NCBI GenBank assembly: GCA_001028025.1
Contig: LDAQ01000148.1
Coordinates: forward strand, 1 to 27,375
Source of the DNA: Faecalicatena fissicatena
GTDB taxonomy: Bacteria; Bacillota; Clostridia; Lachnospirales; Lachnospiraceae
Direction of reading: 5' to 3'
Length of the DNA stretch: 27,375 nucleotides
Shown here: positions 14,859 through 22,271 of the stretch, piece by piece
Layout: each line of letters begins with the position of its first letter
Numbering within the stretch: the stretch's first letter is position 1
Position numbers and translations under genes: made by a program
Notes under the pieces: generated by a model
What the model was told of the DNA's origin: nothing
The model's database searches: none
Seen by the model: only the letters and a program-made list of their open reading frames with translations

Positions 14859-15002
14859 ATGAAAGGTGCGGTAAACTACACTGTTATTAACGGAAAGATG
14901 GTAGTAAAAGATGGAAGGCTGACCGGGATTGATGAAGAAAAGGCACCCCCAGTCATGCTGTGTATCCCAGTTAAGCCACAGGCTGACAGAGATACTCTCT
15001 GA
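14859..15002 (+). pseudogene. Remnant of an amidohydrolase (guanine/8-oxoguanine deaminase-like) gene, C-terminal fragment only
   Basis: An open frame of 47 codons starts at ATG 14859 after AGGAGGAACT. Its first 25 residues, AVNYTVINGKMVVKDGRLTG, match the C-terminal beta-strand module of purine and pyrimidine amidohydrolases (typically V.Y.IVNGK.VV.DG.L..D). The metal-binding TIM barrel that would precede it, about 400 residues, is absent. The last 20 residues (APPVMLCIPVKP) are not family-like. It is the only frame downstream of the guanine riboswitch, so an internal deletion probably fused the translation start to the gene's 3' end. It could still be made as a small peptide; no function can be assigned. 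Confidence 0.65.
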
Positions 15003-15189
15003 CTGAAAATATATAAAGAACTCAGGCGCTTGTTATACAGATAATATGGGTTTATGATATAATATAACAGTTGGGTTTAAGTCAGGTGGCAAGTATATTA
15101 TCCTGATTGTACGCGGTTCCTTTTGAATGAAATGAGTTATCATCCGCATCGGCTGCTGGTGATATCCTGCACAAAAGGAATGAAATATA
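15003..15189 (+). other. Leader region of the PocR-type regulator gene
   Basis: It contains an extended -10 promoter (TGATATAAT, 15055-15063; no good -35 at 17 bp) and a leader of about 120 nt with a hairpin covering the ribosome binding site. Confidence 0.6.
15117..15180 (+). promoter_or_regulatory. Leader hairpin sequestering the ribosome binding site of the PocR/AraC regulator
   Basis: TTCCTTTTG (15117-15125) is perfectly complementary to CAAAAGGAA (15172-15180), which contains the likely Shine-Dalgarno sequence of the gene at 15190. An inner stem TATCA.CC/GGTGATA with one bulged T stacks inside. This suggests translational control of the regulator. Confidence 0.55.
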
Positions 15190-16239
15190 ATGACTACGGA
15201 GGCTTTGCAGATGGAAAAATGGATGGATCTGAGCAATATATTAAATTTGGAACAGGGGGAGATTGTGCAGAACTCACTGTCAGATATTACTGAAATGGCC
15301 ATTATAACGGTAGATTATAAAGGCCGTCCAATGACGAAGCACAGCGGCTGCTGTGGATTCTGCCGCAAAGTCAGGGAGGACGAGGTACTGGGACAGTACT
15401 GCCAGAAGTGTGACGCCAGAGGCGGGCTGGAGGCAGTCCGTACCAATAAGCCTTATATCTACAAATGTTATTTTTCAATTATCGATGTAGCAATTCCTAT
15501 TATAGTAAAAGAACAGTACATCGGAGCAATTATGGCAGGACAGGTCCGCCTTCTTGGAGATGAGGGGAGCGAAAGGGCTATGGAGCAGATATATGTGCCT
15601 GCTAACAGAAAATATGTGGAGGAAAGAAAACAACAGCTTCTGGAAGATTATGAGAAGATTCCAAGGCTGTCATATGACCGTATCCTTGTTATTGCAAAAA
15701 TGTTTTATTATTTAGTCAATTATATGGTAACGGAGTCGATACATAAAAGCCAGATTATTGAAATGTATGAAACAGCCTGCAAAGTACATGGCATTATGGA
15801 TGAATTTCCGAATGAGCTGATTTTTGGAGGAAAGAGCGAAAAGGGTGGCAGCCAGAGATATACAGAGAGGAAAGCCGTGGATGAAAATGCACTTCTCAGG
15901 CATTCGGATACAGCCAATCCGATTATACTGGATGTGTTTTCTTATATCGCTTCCCACAGAAACGAATCGCCTTCATTGTCAGAGATGGCAGAATACTGCA
16001 ATGTCAGTACGAGCCATCTGAGCCGCCTGTTTTCTAAAGAAGTTGGAGAAAGCTTTTCTAGCTTCAACGCAAGGCTGAAAGTGGAGTGGGCAAAGGCTAT
16101 GCTGGAGACTACGGATAAATCAGTGTATGAAATCAGTGATGCGCTGGGCTTCAATGAGGCTGGATATTTTATTAAAATATTTAAAAAGTTTGTGGGAATG
16201 ACGCCTGCCGCTTACAGGTCTTATCTGCGGCTGCCATAG
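15190..16239 (+). CDS. AraC-family transcription regulator with a PocR sensory domain
   Basis: The 349-aa product has an N-terminal PocR domain (about 20-195). It contains the Cys-rich sensor segment with Cys54, 55, 58, 71 and 74 (HSGCCGFCRKV, YCQKCDARGG) and the core IDVAIPIIVKEQYIGAIMAGQVRLL. A C-terminal AraC double helix-turn-helix (about 250-349) has LSEMAEYCNVSTSHLSRLFSKEVGESF and ISDALGFNEAGYFIKIFKKFVGMTPAAYR. PocR domains bind small diols or related metabolites, and PocR of Salmonella activates pdu/cob genes with propanediol. The adjacent glycerol dehydrogenase and dihydroxyacetone kinase genes in the same orientation make glycerol or dihydroxyacetone the likely signal. It is probably their activator. 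ATG 15190 is used because AAAGGAA lies 8-10 nt upstream. Confidence 0.92.
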   Translation: MTTEALQMEKWMDLSNILNLEQGEIVQNSLSDITEMAIITVDYKGRPMTKHSGCCGFCRKVREDEVLGQYCQKCDARGGLEAVRTNKPYIYKCYFSIIDVAIPIIVKEQYIGAIMAGQVRLLGDEGSERAMEQIYVPANRKYVEERKQQLLEDYEKIPRLSYDRILVIAKMFYYLVNYMVTESIHKSQIIEMYETACKVHGIMDEFPNELIFGGKSEKGGSQRYTERKAVDENALLRHSDTANPIILDVFSYIASHRNESPSLSEMAEYCNVSTSHLSRLFSKEVGESFSSFNARLKVEWAKAMLETTDKSVYEISDALGFNEAGYFIKIFKKFVGMTPAAYRSYLRLP

Positions 16240-16285
16240 GTCATAATATTACTATTTCTTAAAAAACATCATAAAATTACCATGT

Positions 16286-16299
16286 GAAATTGCAATTTC
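16286..16299 (+). promoter_or_regulatory. 14-bp perfect palindrome upstream of the glycerol operon
   Basis: GAAATTGCAATTTC is a perfect dyad 84 bp before the gldA-like start. It sits about 16 bp upstream of a possible weak promoter (ATGGCA at 16316-16321, TAAGAT at 16339-16344). It may be an operator; no family match is claimed. Confidence 0.4.
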
Positions 16300-16382
16300 C
16301 TGTCATTACCGCTCAATGGCAAAACCTTAAAATATTGCTAAGATAAATGCAGAAAGAAGCAAAGATTAAAGGAGGTTTTACC

Positions 16383-17555
16383 ATGAGGAAAGCATTTATC
16401 TGCCCTACAAAATATGTTCAGGGGGAAGACGAGATTTTAAATCTGGGATATTTTGTTAGAACATTCGGAACATCGGCTCTGCTGATCGCACACCCGGATG
16501 ATGTGAAACGTGTGAAGGAAAAGCTTGAGAAGACAGCGGAGAAATTTGATGTAACTTTTGTGGAGAGTCATTTCAACGGAGAGTGTACCCGGCAGGAGAC
16601 TGTCAGACTTTCAAATCTGGCAGTAGAAAAAGGCTGCAGCTGTACGATAGGCCTGGGCGGCGGGAAAGCGATTGATACTGCAAAATGTGTGGCTCAGGGA
16701 GAAAATCTCATTATTGTACCTACAATTGCGGCAACAGATGCCCCAACCAGCCATTCGGCAGTTTTGTATACACCGGATGGCGGGTTCGATGATTATGCAT
16801 ATTTCAAGCAGAGTCCGAGTGTAATTCTAATCGATACAACAGTGATTGCAAATGCTCCGGTTAGATTTCTCGTAGCCGGTATGGGTGATGCTTTGTCTAC
16901 ATATTTTGAAGCAAGAGCGAATGTACAGTCCTGTACAAAAGTGAATGCGGGCCTCCCATGCGGTGTAAGAGAAGGTACATGTCCGGAAGCGAGAGGCACA
17001 AAGGCGGCTTTTGCCATGGCAGAACTTTGTTATGAAAACCTGCTGTCAGATGGTATAAAAGCAAAAATTGCCTGCGAAAATCATGTGGTTACACCGGCTC
17101 TTGAAACCATTATTGAGACAAATATCCTGCTCTCCGGTATCGGATTTGAGAGCGGCGGCCTTGCGGCTGCTCATGCAATTCATGACGGACTGACAATTTT
17201 AGAAGGAACTCACAGGTACTACCATGGTGAAAAAGTGGCATTTGGTACACTGGCACAGCTTGCGCTGGAAAACGCGCCGGAAGAAGAAATGCAGGAAGTA
17301 CTGGAATTCTGCAGTGCTGTTGGCCTTCCGGTCTGTCTGGAGGATATTGGAGTAGAAAATGTTACGGATGAAGAATTGCGTCAGGTAGCAGAAAAGTCCT
17401 GCATTCCTGAGGAATCTATCTATGCGATGCCATTCCCTGTGACCGTGGAAAGTGTGATGGCAGCCATAAAGACTGCGGACTCAATGGGCAGAAATCATAC
17501 ACGAAAGGCCTCCTTTAATGCATGCAGAGAAGGCGGAAAGGGGCTGAATCTATGA
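16383..17555 (+). CDS. gldA: Glycerol dehydrogenase (iron/zinc-type alcohol dehydrogenase family)
   Basis: ATG 16383 is chosen because AAAGGAGG lies 7 nt upstream; an in-frame ATG at 16347 lacks one. The 390-aa product has the GldA layout: a Rossmann-like N-terminus, the NAD-binding GLGGGKAIDTAK at about 89-100, IIVPTIAATDAPTS (about 122-135), and metal ligands Asp about 168 (GMGDALSTYFEA), His about 263-267 (LAAAHAIHDGL) and His about 282 (YHGEKVAFG). It oxidises glycerol to dihydroxyacetone with NAD+, or runs in reverse. It is slightly longer than the usual 365 aa and has a Cys-rich insert after the Asp ligand (SCTKVNAGLPCGVREGTC). It overlaps the kinase gene by four bases (ATGA), so the two are translationally coupled. 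Confidence 0.93.
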   Translation: MRKAFICPTKYVQGEDEILNLGYFVRTFGTSALLIAHPDDVKRVKEKLEKTAEKFDVTFVESHFNGECTRQETVRLSNLAVEKGCSCTIGLGGGKAIDTAKCVAQGENLIIVPTIAATDAPTSHSAVLYTPDGGFDDYAYFKQSPSVILIDTTVIANAPVRFLVAGMGDALSTYFEARANVQSCTKVNAGLPCGVREGTCPEARGTKAAFAMAELCYENLLSDGIKAKIACENHVVTPALETIIETNILLSGIGFESGGLAAAHAIHDGLTILEGTHRYYHGEKVAFGTLAQLALENAPEEEMQEVLEFCSAVGLPVCLEDIGVENVTDEELRQVAEKSCIPEESIYAMPFPVTVESVMAAIKTADSMGRNHTRKASFNACREGGKGLNL

Positions 17556-19312
17556 AAAAGATTATGAACAGCCCCGAGATGCTTGTCCCTGAGATGTGCA
17601 ACGGGATTGCCGTGGCCTATCCGCAGATAGAATTTGTCCCTAAATACAAGATTCTGAAAAAAAGAACAATCAATAAAAAGAAAGTCAGCCTGATCAGCGG
17701 GGGCGGAAGCGGCCATGAGCCGGCCCATGCCGGTTTCGTGGGAAGAGGAATGCTGGATGCGGCTGTCTGCGGGGATATTTTTGCCTCCCCCTCCCAGATT
17801 CAGGTCTATCAGGCGCTGCGCGGGACGGCCAGTGAAAAAGGCACCCTGATGATTATTAAAAATTACAGCGGTGACATCATGAACTTTAAAAATGGCGCAG
17901 CCCTTGCCGAAGAGGATGGCCTGACTGTGGACTATGTAAAGGTGGAAGACGACATCGCTGTACAGGACAGTCTTTATACCGTGGGGCGCAGAGGCGTTGC
18001 GGGGGCGGTTCTTGTACATAAGGCAGCCGGTGCAGCTGCGGAAAGAGGTCTGGATCTGCCGGAAGTAAAAAAAGCGGCACAGCATGCGGCCGCCAATGTA
18101 AAAAGCATCGGCTTTGCTTTCACCTCCTGTACTGTCCCGGCAAAGGGGACTCCGACCTTTGAGATAGGGGCAGGAGAAATGGAGTATGGAGTCGGGATTC
18201 ACGGGGAACCGGGGATACGCAGGGAAGCGGCACTAAGCGCCGATGAGCTGGCAGAGAGGATGATCGGCGCGCTTGCAGGAGAACTCAAAGCTGCTGACGG
18301 AGAAGAAGTGACACTGCTGATCAACGGATTTGGAGGTACTCCCCTTCAGGAGCTGTATGTTCTGACGAATGCGGCGGCTAAGGTACTGAGTAAAAAGGGA
18401 ATCAGGATATATAGGACTTTTGCAGGAAACTATATGACCAGTATTGATATGGCGGGCGCATCTATATCCCTTATGAAGATGGATGAGGAGCTGAAGGGGC
18501 TGATAGACAGTAAAAGTGATGCCCCGGCATTTCCTGTGTATGGTCCGGTAGAAAGCATTCCGTATGCAGACAGATGTATGAAATACGAAGAGCACAGTGA
18601 ACTGGCTGACGGTATAACTACTGACTGCAGACATGCGGGAATGAAAGCAGATGAGATTTCTCTGGATAACCTGATCTATCTGGTGGATCGGATGGGTGCA
18701 TGCATAATAGAAAATGAAGTGCCTTTCTGCGAACTGGATTCACATGCAGGTGACGGTGATTTCGGAATGAGCGTTGCGAAAGGTTTTAAACAGCTGAAGC
18801 GGGAATGGAAGGAATTGATTGAAAATGAAGCAAGAGATATAGGGACATTTCTTCATGGCTGCTCTTACATTATTATGGAACATTGCGGCGGCGCTTCGGG
18901 TCCAATCTGGGGCTCCGCTTTCCGGGCAGCAGGAAAATCGGCCGGTGAAAAGAAGGCGTTAACAGTAACGGGATTTGCCGATATGCTGCAGGCAGCGGTA
19001 AAAGGAATTCAGAATACAGGAGAACGGTCCTTCGGACGTGGCGCAGTTGTAGGAGATAAGACACTGATAGATGCCCTGGTTCCGTGTGCAGATGCATGGA
19101 CCCGTTGTGCAGAGGATGGAAAAAGTGTAGCGGAGGCCTTTGCGGCAGGCGCACAGGCGGCGGTCGAAGGAGCAAAAGCAACTGAGACAGTTGTAGCCCG
19201 GATGGGACGTGCAGGAACGGTAGGGGTGCGCAGCCTTGGGTATCCCGATGCAGGGGCCTATGCGCTGGGTGTTATTTTTACAGAACTGGCGGATTCTGTT
19301 AGTATTGGGTAA
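17552..19312 (+). CDS. dhaK: Dihydroxyacetone kinase, fused DhaK-DhaL (ATP-dependent glycerone kinase)
   Basis: ATG 17552 overlaps the stop of gldA (ATGA). The 586-aa product joins a DhaK domain (1 to about 330) to a DhaL domain (about 370-586), like the single-chain kinases of Citrobacter and eukaryotes and unlike the three-part PTS type. DhaK shows GGGSGHEPAHAGFVGRGML at about 50-68, and His217 in GVGIHGEPG, the residue that binds dihydroxyacetone covalently. DhaL shows the Mg-ATP aspartates in ELDSHAGDGDFG (about 394-405), CGGASGPIWG, and the C-terminal GRAGTVGVRSLGYPDAGAY. It phosphorylates dihydroxyacetone with ATP for entry to glycolysis. Together with the dehydrogenase it makes an oxidative glycerol pathway. 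DhaL in the fused form needs no PTS partner, and none is seen. Confidence 0.95.
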   Translation: MKKIMNSPEMLVPEMCNGIAVAYPQIEFVPKYKILKKRTINKKKVSLISGGGSGHEPAHAGFVGRGMLDAAVCGDIFASPSQIQVYQALRGTASEKGTLMIIKNYSGDIMNFKNGAALAEEDGLTVDYVKVEDDIAVQDSLYTVGRRGVAGAVLVHKAAGAAAERGLDLPEVKKAAQHAAANVKSIGFAFTSCTVPAKGTPTFEIGAGEMEYGVGIHGEPGIRREAALSADELAERMIGALAGELKAADGEEVTLLINGFGGTPLQELYVLTNAAAKVLSKKGIRIYRTFAGNYMTSIDMAGASISLMKMDEELKGLIDSKSDAPAFPVYGPVESIPYADRCMKYEEHSELADGITTDCRHAGMKADEISLDNLIYLVDRMGACIIENEVPFCELDSHAGDGDFGMSVAKGFKQLKREWKELIENEARDIGTFLHGCSYIIMEHCGGASGPIWGSAFRAAGKSAGEKKALTVTGFADMLQAAVKGIQNTGERSFGRGAVVGDKTLIDALVPCADAWTRCAEDGKSVAEAFAAGAQAAVEGAKATETVVARMGRAGTVGVRSLGYPDAGAYALGVIFTELADSVSIG

Positions 19313-19367
19313 ATCCTTTCCTGAGAAAGAATGCAGCGTCAGTATTGATATTATAATAGAATTAAAT

Positions 19368-19409
19368 CCCCGGAGTGGCCCTGAATAATGGGCGCTCCGG
19401 GGATCTTTA
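19368..19409 (+). terminator. Terminator-like hairpin after the dihydroxyacetone kinase gene
   Basis: CCCCGGAG/CTCCGGGG (19368-19375 and 19395-19402) with an inner GCCC/GGGC stem is followed by ATCTTTAT. The T-run is weak. It could also serve the minus-strand AIM24 gene from the other side. Confidence 0.65.
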
Positions 19410-19541
19410 TATGTCCGGGGATGTTCACGTTCTCCGGTCCACTTTCGGGAATTCTGCGTTCCTGTCCGGAAAGTTAATCCGGCATCTGCATCTGTACCAT
19501 TTTATCTCCAAGCCGGGCAAGGGCGAGATTCCATTCTTTGT

Positions 19542-20312
19542 TTAAACAGCCGGGCTGTCTACAGGGGCAAGCAATACTTTTCCTGTGCCCTTATATACGT
19601 TGACCAGACCTTCACCAGAAGCGGCTGAACCGAGCAGTGTTTTACCGGAACGCTCAACAGTGAAGTCCAGGCTGCCGCTCCAGGCAATTGCCATATTTCC
19701 ATCTACTTTCAGTATGTCGTTATCAAGGGTGATTTCTACCAGTTCTTCACGGGGGCATAAAGATTCCAGACACAGCATGCCTTTTCCGGCGATTCCAAGA
19801 TTAAACAGACCTTCGCCACCTGCAACCGCTGAAGATATGTTGGAGCGCATTACTGCTTTATGCTGCAGCTTTGCATCGCACGCCAGGAACAGACCGTCGT
19901 CCAGTACAACCGAACCGTTCCAATCCTCGAGATTTAAAAGAAGAATGTGACGATATGTGGGCTCCAGTACCAAGATGCCATCTCCTTTATATTCCGGCTT
20001 TATAGCCGATTCACCGGTCACCTTACCGCGTACAGCTTTTCCAAATAAATCGCCGACTCCTTTGAGGCCGGTAGTAGCATTAACATTTCCTACGCTCCAC
20101 TGCATAGCCCCAGCCTGCACTGTAATATTAGCTTTACTGAGATCACAGACAACCTGGCGTTTCCGTACATTCATAGCACTGCAGAAATAGGCGGTCTGCG
20201 CATCGCCAGGAGTAACGCTTAAATCACGTTCATATTCGATTACGGTAAAGGGACCTGATGAAGCCAGCGTCTTAACATCATCGTTGTCTGTAAAATTTGA
20301 AATTCGGAACAT
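19542..20312 (-). CDS. AIM24 family protein
   Basis: The 256-aa product is a beta-rich protein of the AIM24 family (similar to B. subtilis-type conserved proteins and to the mitochondrial AIM24 domain). Family-like parts are the central AGAMQWSVGNV and the paired GKAVRGKVTGESAIKPEYKGDG, VVLDDGLFLACDAKLQ and GGEGLFNLGIAGKGMLCLES stretches, then IAWSGSLDFTVERSGKTLLGSAASGEGLVNVYKGTGKVLLAP. There is no signal peptide or membrane helix. Its biochemical function is not known. The ATG is preceded by AAGGAGGG. It lies as a single gene between convergent kinase and divergent upstream DNA. I see only weak promoter candidates in the 164 bp upstream. Confidence 0.88.
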   Translation of the reverse strand: MFRISNFTDNDDVKTLASSGPFTVIEYERDLSVTPGDAQTAYFCSAMNVRKRQVVCDLSKANITVQAGAMQWSVGNVNATTGLKGVGDLFGKAVRGKVTGESAIKPEYKGDGILVLEPTYRHILLLNLEDWNGSVVLDDGLFLACDAKLQHKAVMRSNISSAVAGGEGLFNLGIAGKGMLCLESLCPREELVEITLDNDILKVDGNMAIAWSGSLDFTVERSGKTLLGSAASGEGLVNVYKGTGKVLLAPVDSPAV

Positions 20313-20476
20313 AGTTTTACCCTCCTTGTGTGATTGAAACTACCTTTCGTAATTTGAAAAACATATGTACTCCTACACTTCAAAAAACGAGGTATACTTA
20401 ATTAGAGTTACTATATTTACAATACCGTATATCAGTATTTTTAACAAGCTGGTTTTGAATATTACACAAGAAAAGA

Positions 20477-20722
20477 CTACGGCCTCAAACCGCAGTCCTT
20501 GTTTTTGAGATTATTCGGGTTTCTTCCCACGATTTCATCTAATGAAATTTGAAACAAATCTGCTATTCGTATAAGTTCAAAAATATCGGGGATCCGTTTG
20601 CCTAATTCATAGTTGGACAGTGTTTGTCGTGTCATATTTAATTTTTTAGCCATTTGTTCCTGGGTCAGGTAATTCATTTTCCTCAGTGCTCTTATCTTAC
20701 AGCCAATTTTGTTACTCATCAT
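20477..20722 (-). CDS. Small XRE-family (Cro/C1 type) transcription regulator
   Basis: The 81-aa product is one helix-turn-helix domain (about 8-65): IRALRKMNYLTQEQMAKKLN, MTRQTLSNYELGKRIPDIFEL, IRIADLFQISLDEIVGR. The MTRQTLSNYE recognition helix is typical for XRE regulators of Firmicutes. The tail NPNNLKNKDCGLRP is short. Two ATG codons in tandem (20722 or 20719) could start it; GAGGAAT lies upstream of both. The promoter at 20762-20790 has operator-like dyads immediately upstream, consistent with autoregulation. The target genes are unknown. Confidence 0.9.
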   Translation of the reverse strand: MMSNKIGCKIRALRKMNYLTQEQMAKKLNMTRQTLSNYELGKRIPDIFELIRIADLFQISLDEIVGRNPNNLKNKDCGLRP

Positions 20723-20761
20723 CTCTTATTCCTCATTATTTGTAAATATTAAAGTAGGACA

Positions 20762-20790
20762 ATAATAACATTTTAGAAGTGACTGTTAAA
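20762..20790 (-). promoter_or_regulatory. Promoter of the XRE gene, TTTAAC-N17-TATTAT on the minus strand
   Basis: The -35 TTTAAC (complement of 20785-20790) and -10 TATTAT (complement of 20762-20767) are 17 bp apart. Confidence 0.6.
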
Positions 20791-20791
20791 T

Positions 20792-20824
20792 ATAAGGTGC
20801 CTTATTGTTACATAAGGGTAACAA
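20792..20824. promoter_or_regulatory. Operator-like cluster of overlapping dyads upstream of the XRE promoter
   Basis: ATAAGG-TG-CCTTAT (20792-20805) is a dyad; a third half-site ATAAGG follows at 20812-20817. This half-site is framed by a second dyad, TTGTTAC (20805-20811) and GTAACAA (20818-20824). The cluster abuts the -35 box. Confidence 0.5.
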
Positions 20825-20970
20825 ATCATTTATTTTGCGTAAGTTTTCTGTTTATAAATTGTTACAAGTTTATGAACAATAATATTGATTAGTGAAGCTG
20901 AACATTCTTTATAAAGCACCTGTGTACAAATATGGAAGTAGGAAGAGAAGAAAACACTGGAGGAGGAGAA

Positions 20971-21015
20971 AACCTCCGCACAAAAGCCGATGAAGCCGGC
21001 ATTGGTCCGGAGGTT
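20971..21015 (-). terminator. Hairpin 3' of the thioredoxin-like lipoprotein gene, probable terminator
   Basis: AACCTCCG and CGGAGGTT (20971-20978 and 21008-21015) form an 8-bp outer stem, with an inner GCCG/CGGC stem. On the minus strand it ends in TTTTCT. A closer hairpin (AGCAGC/GCTGCT) precedes it. Confidence 0.5.
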
Positions 21016-21049
21016 TGTATAAAGCAGCATCCTGCTGCTACCAGGGCGT

Positions 21050-21640
21050 TCACCCGACAGCGCAATCTGCAGGGTGGTCATTTTCGCAGATTTTACTGTG
21101 ATATTTTTCAAGTTCTTTTCCCCAGAAGTCCTGATCACGGGCCCCTGCGTATACTGTTCCAAGCTGTTTTTTATTTCTGCTGTAAAGAAGTGTTGACGGA
21201 GTTTCTTCATAGAGGCCGGGCAGCATCTTTTCGAGTGCTTCGGAATCCTGCAGCTGGATATAATTCGCACCGGTCTCTGAAATCACGGCCAGAGCCTCTT
21301 CGTCATTCTTTTGGGCAACCCCTTTGACGATCCCTATGATCTGAACGCCTTTGCCGGAATATTGGTCTCCAAGCTGTGCAAGGACTTCCATTTCACTTTT
21401 GCACGAGCTGCAGGCGGGCTCCCAGATATTGAAAACCGTAAGCTCTGCATTGTTAAGGATACTGTTCATATCGGTGTCAGTTCCGTCCAGTTTCCGGACT
21501 TTGATATTCTCAAAACCGACAGTATCTGTTTTAGAATCTGCATCGGTTGCTTTGTCTGCCGGTTCAGCAGGGCGCTGGCATGCTGTCAGCAGGAATACTG
21601 TACATAACAGGACGGTTAAGACCGTGTTTCTTTTTCTCAT
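21050..21640 (-). CDS. Thioredoxin-like (TlpA/redoxin) lipoprotein
   Basis: The 196-aa product has a lipoprotein signal peptide (MRKRN, hydrophobic core, lipobox LLTA before Cys21), a polar linker to about 43, and a thioredoxin fold. The active-site pair is Cys77-Ser-Ser-Cys80 in NIWEPACSSCKSEM, followed by GVQIIGIVKGV and the cis-Pro region EETPSTLLYS. It would sit on the outer face of the membrane and reduce or exchange disulfides. The C-terminus has two further Cys (ICENDHPADC). Such proteins are often encoded with a CcdA-type membrane reductant carrier; none is adjacent here, so it is an orphan. The ATG is preceded by AAGGAGGTG. Promoter and operator-like palindrome lie immediately upstream. 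Confidence 0.9.
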   Translation of the reverse strand: MRKRNTVLTVLLCTVFLLTACQRPAEPADKATDADSKTDTVGFENIKVRKLDGTDTDMNSILNNAELTVFNIWEPACSSCKSEMEVLAQLGDQYSGKGVQIIGIVKGVAQKNDEEALAVISETGANYIQLQDSEALEKMLPGLYEETPSTLLYSRNKKQLGTVYAGARDQDFWGKELEKYHSKICENDHPADCAVG

Positions 21641-21673
21641 GGCATTTTCACCTCCTTCTGTAATGAAAAGAAA

Positions 21674-21689
21674 TACAGTTTATACTGTA
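21674..21689. promoter_or_regulatory. Palindrome TACAGT-N4-ACTGTA overlapping the lipoprotein transcription start
   Basis: A 6-bp inverted repeat with 4-bp spacer lies directly downstream of the -10 box of the minus-strand promoter, a position typical of repressor operators. Confidence 0.5.
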
Positions 21690-21718
21690 ATAATAGCAGT
21701 TACAGAATGGGGTGTCAA
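21690..21718 (-). promoter_or_regulatory. Near-consensus promoter TTGACA-N17-TATTAT of the thioredoxin-like lipoprotein gene
   Basis: On the minus strand TTGACA (complement of 21713-21718) and TATTAT (complement of 21690-21695) are 17 bp apart. Confidence 0.85.
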
Positions 21719-22227
21719 GCATTGTATGGAAATAGCTGTAAAAAGTAGATTGACAGAAAACGGGCGTGCCCGGAAATATTAGCGTCAAATGCTTGATTTT
21801 CATGAAAACCGCATATATAGTATTGATTAAGGAATAAAAAGGAGGCGTTTCAGATGAAGATAAAGAATGTGGCACTGATCGGACTTGGAGCAATGGGGGT
21901 GTTTTTTGCGCCAAGACACAGATACTCTGCGTGATGAACGGTGTAGAGAGCGAAGAAACTGTAGCGGCAGTTTACGGTTGGGAGCATGTGCTTTATTCTT
22001 ATATGAGAATGTCCATTGTTATGAAAAACGGCAGGGCCGACTTTGATCCTTACTGGGGCAAAATATATTTTGGAGAAGCGGAAAATGAAGTGCATACAGA
22101 ACGTGTACAGGCGGTCAGAGAACTGATGGAGCGATGCGATATTCCGTATAAGGTAGAAAAAGATATGATGTGGGGGCTCTGGTTTAAGTACATGTGTAAT
22201 GTGGGAGAGAATCTGACCTGTGCTTGG

Positions 22228-22271
22228 TCCTCCATCGGAAAATCACAATACTGTGATTTTCCGATGGAGGA
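22228..22271. repeat. 20-bp perfect inverted repeat with a 4-nt loop at the end of the panE remnant
   Basis: Arms 22228-22247 and 22252-22271 are perfectly complementary, with loop ATAC; two G-U pairs could extend it. A T7 run follows at about 22279-22285, so it may act as a terminator. Its tip is ATCACA-N4-TGTGAT, a dyad also found at 23932-23947. Confidence 0.9.
22242..22257. promoter_or_regulatory. Candidate response-regulator site, ATCACA-N4-TGTGAT (copy 1)
   Basis: This 16-bp dyad lies 90 bp upstream of the response regulator start. The pattern TNACA-N4-TGTNA is close to the binding consensus reported for BceR-like regulators (TNACA-N4-TGTAA). A TATAAT -10 box at 22315-22320, without a clear -35, lies between it and the gene. 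Confidence 0.5.

Larger units (their letters stand above)
20723..21049 (-). other. Intergenic region between the XRE gene and the thioredoxin-like lipoprotein gene
   Basis: This 327-bp region contains the XRE promoter and dyads (20762-20824), an A+T-rich stretch, and two hairpins that lie 3' of the lipoprotein gene (20971-21015, and AGCAGC/GCTGCT near 21023-21039). No credible gene is seen. Confidence 0.7.

Noticed and set aside
19477..19541. Coding-like tail (NKEWNLALARLGDKMVQ) on the minus strand just after the AIM24 stop, in another frame
   Set aside because: It has no start codon, and the AIM24 product already has a family-like end. A frameshift of the AIM24 C-terminus is possible but unsupported.
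20830..21270. Minus-strand open frame of 146 codons 3' of the thioredoxin-like lipoprotein gene
   Set aside because: It overlaps the lipoprotein gene out of frame and runs through the terminator hairpins. The composition looks non-coding.
21674..21689. Palindrome as a CopY or BlaI/MecI operator
   Set aside because: Those use TACA-N2-TGTA; here TACA and TGTA are eight bases apart.
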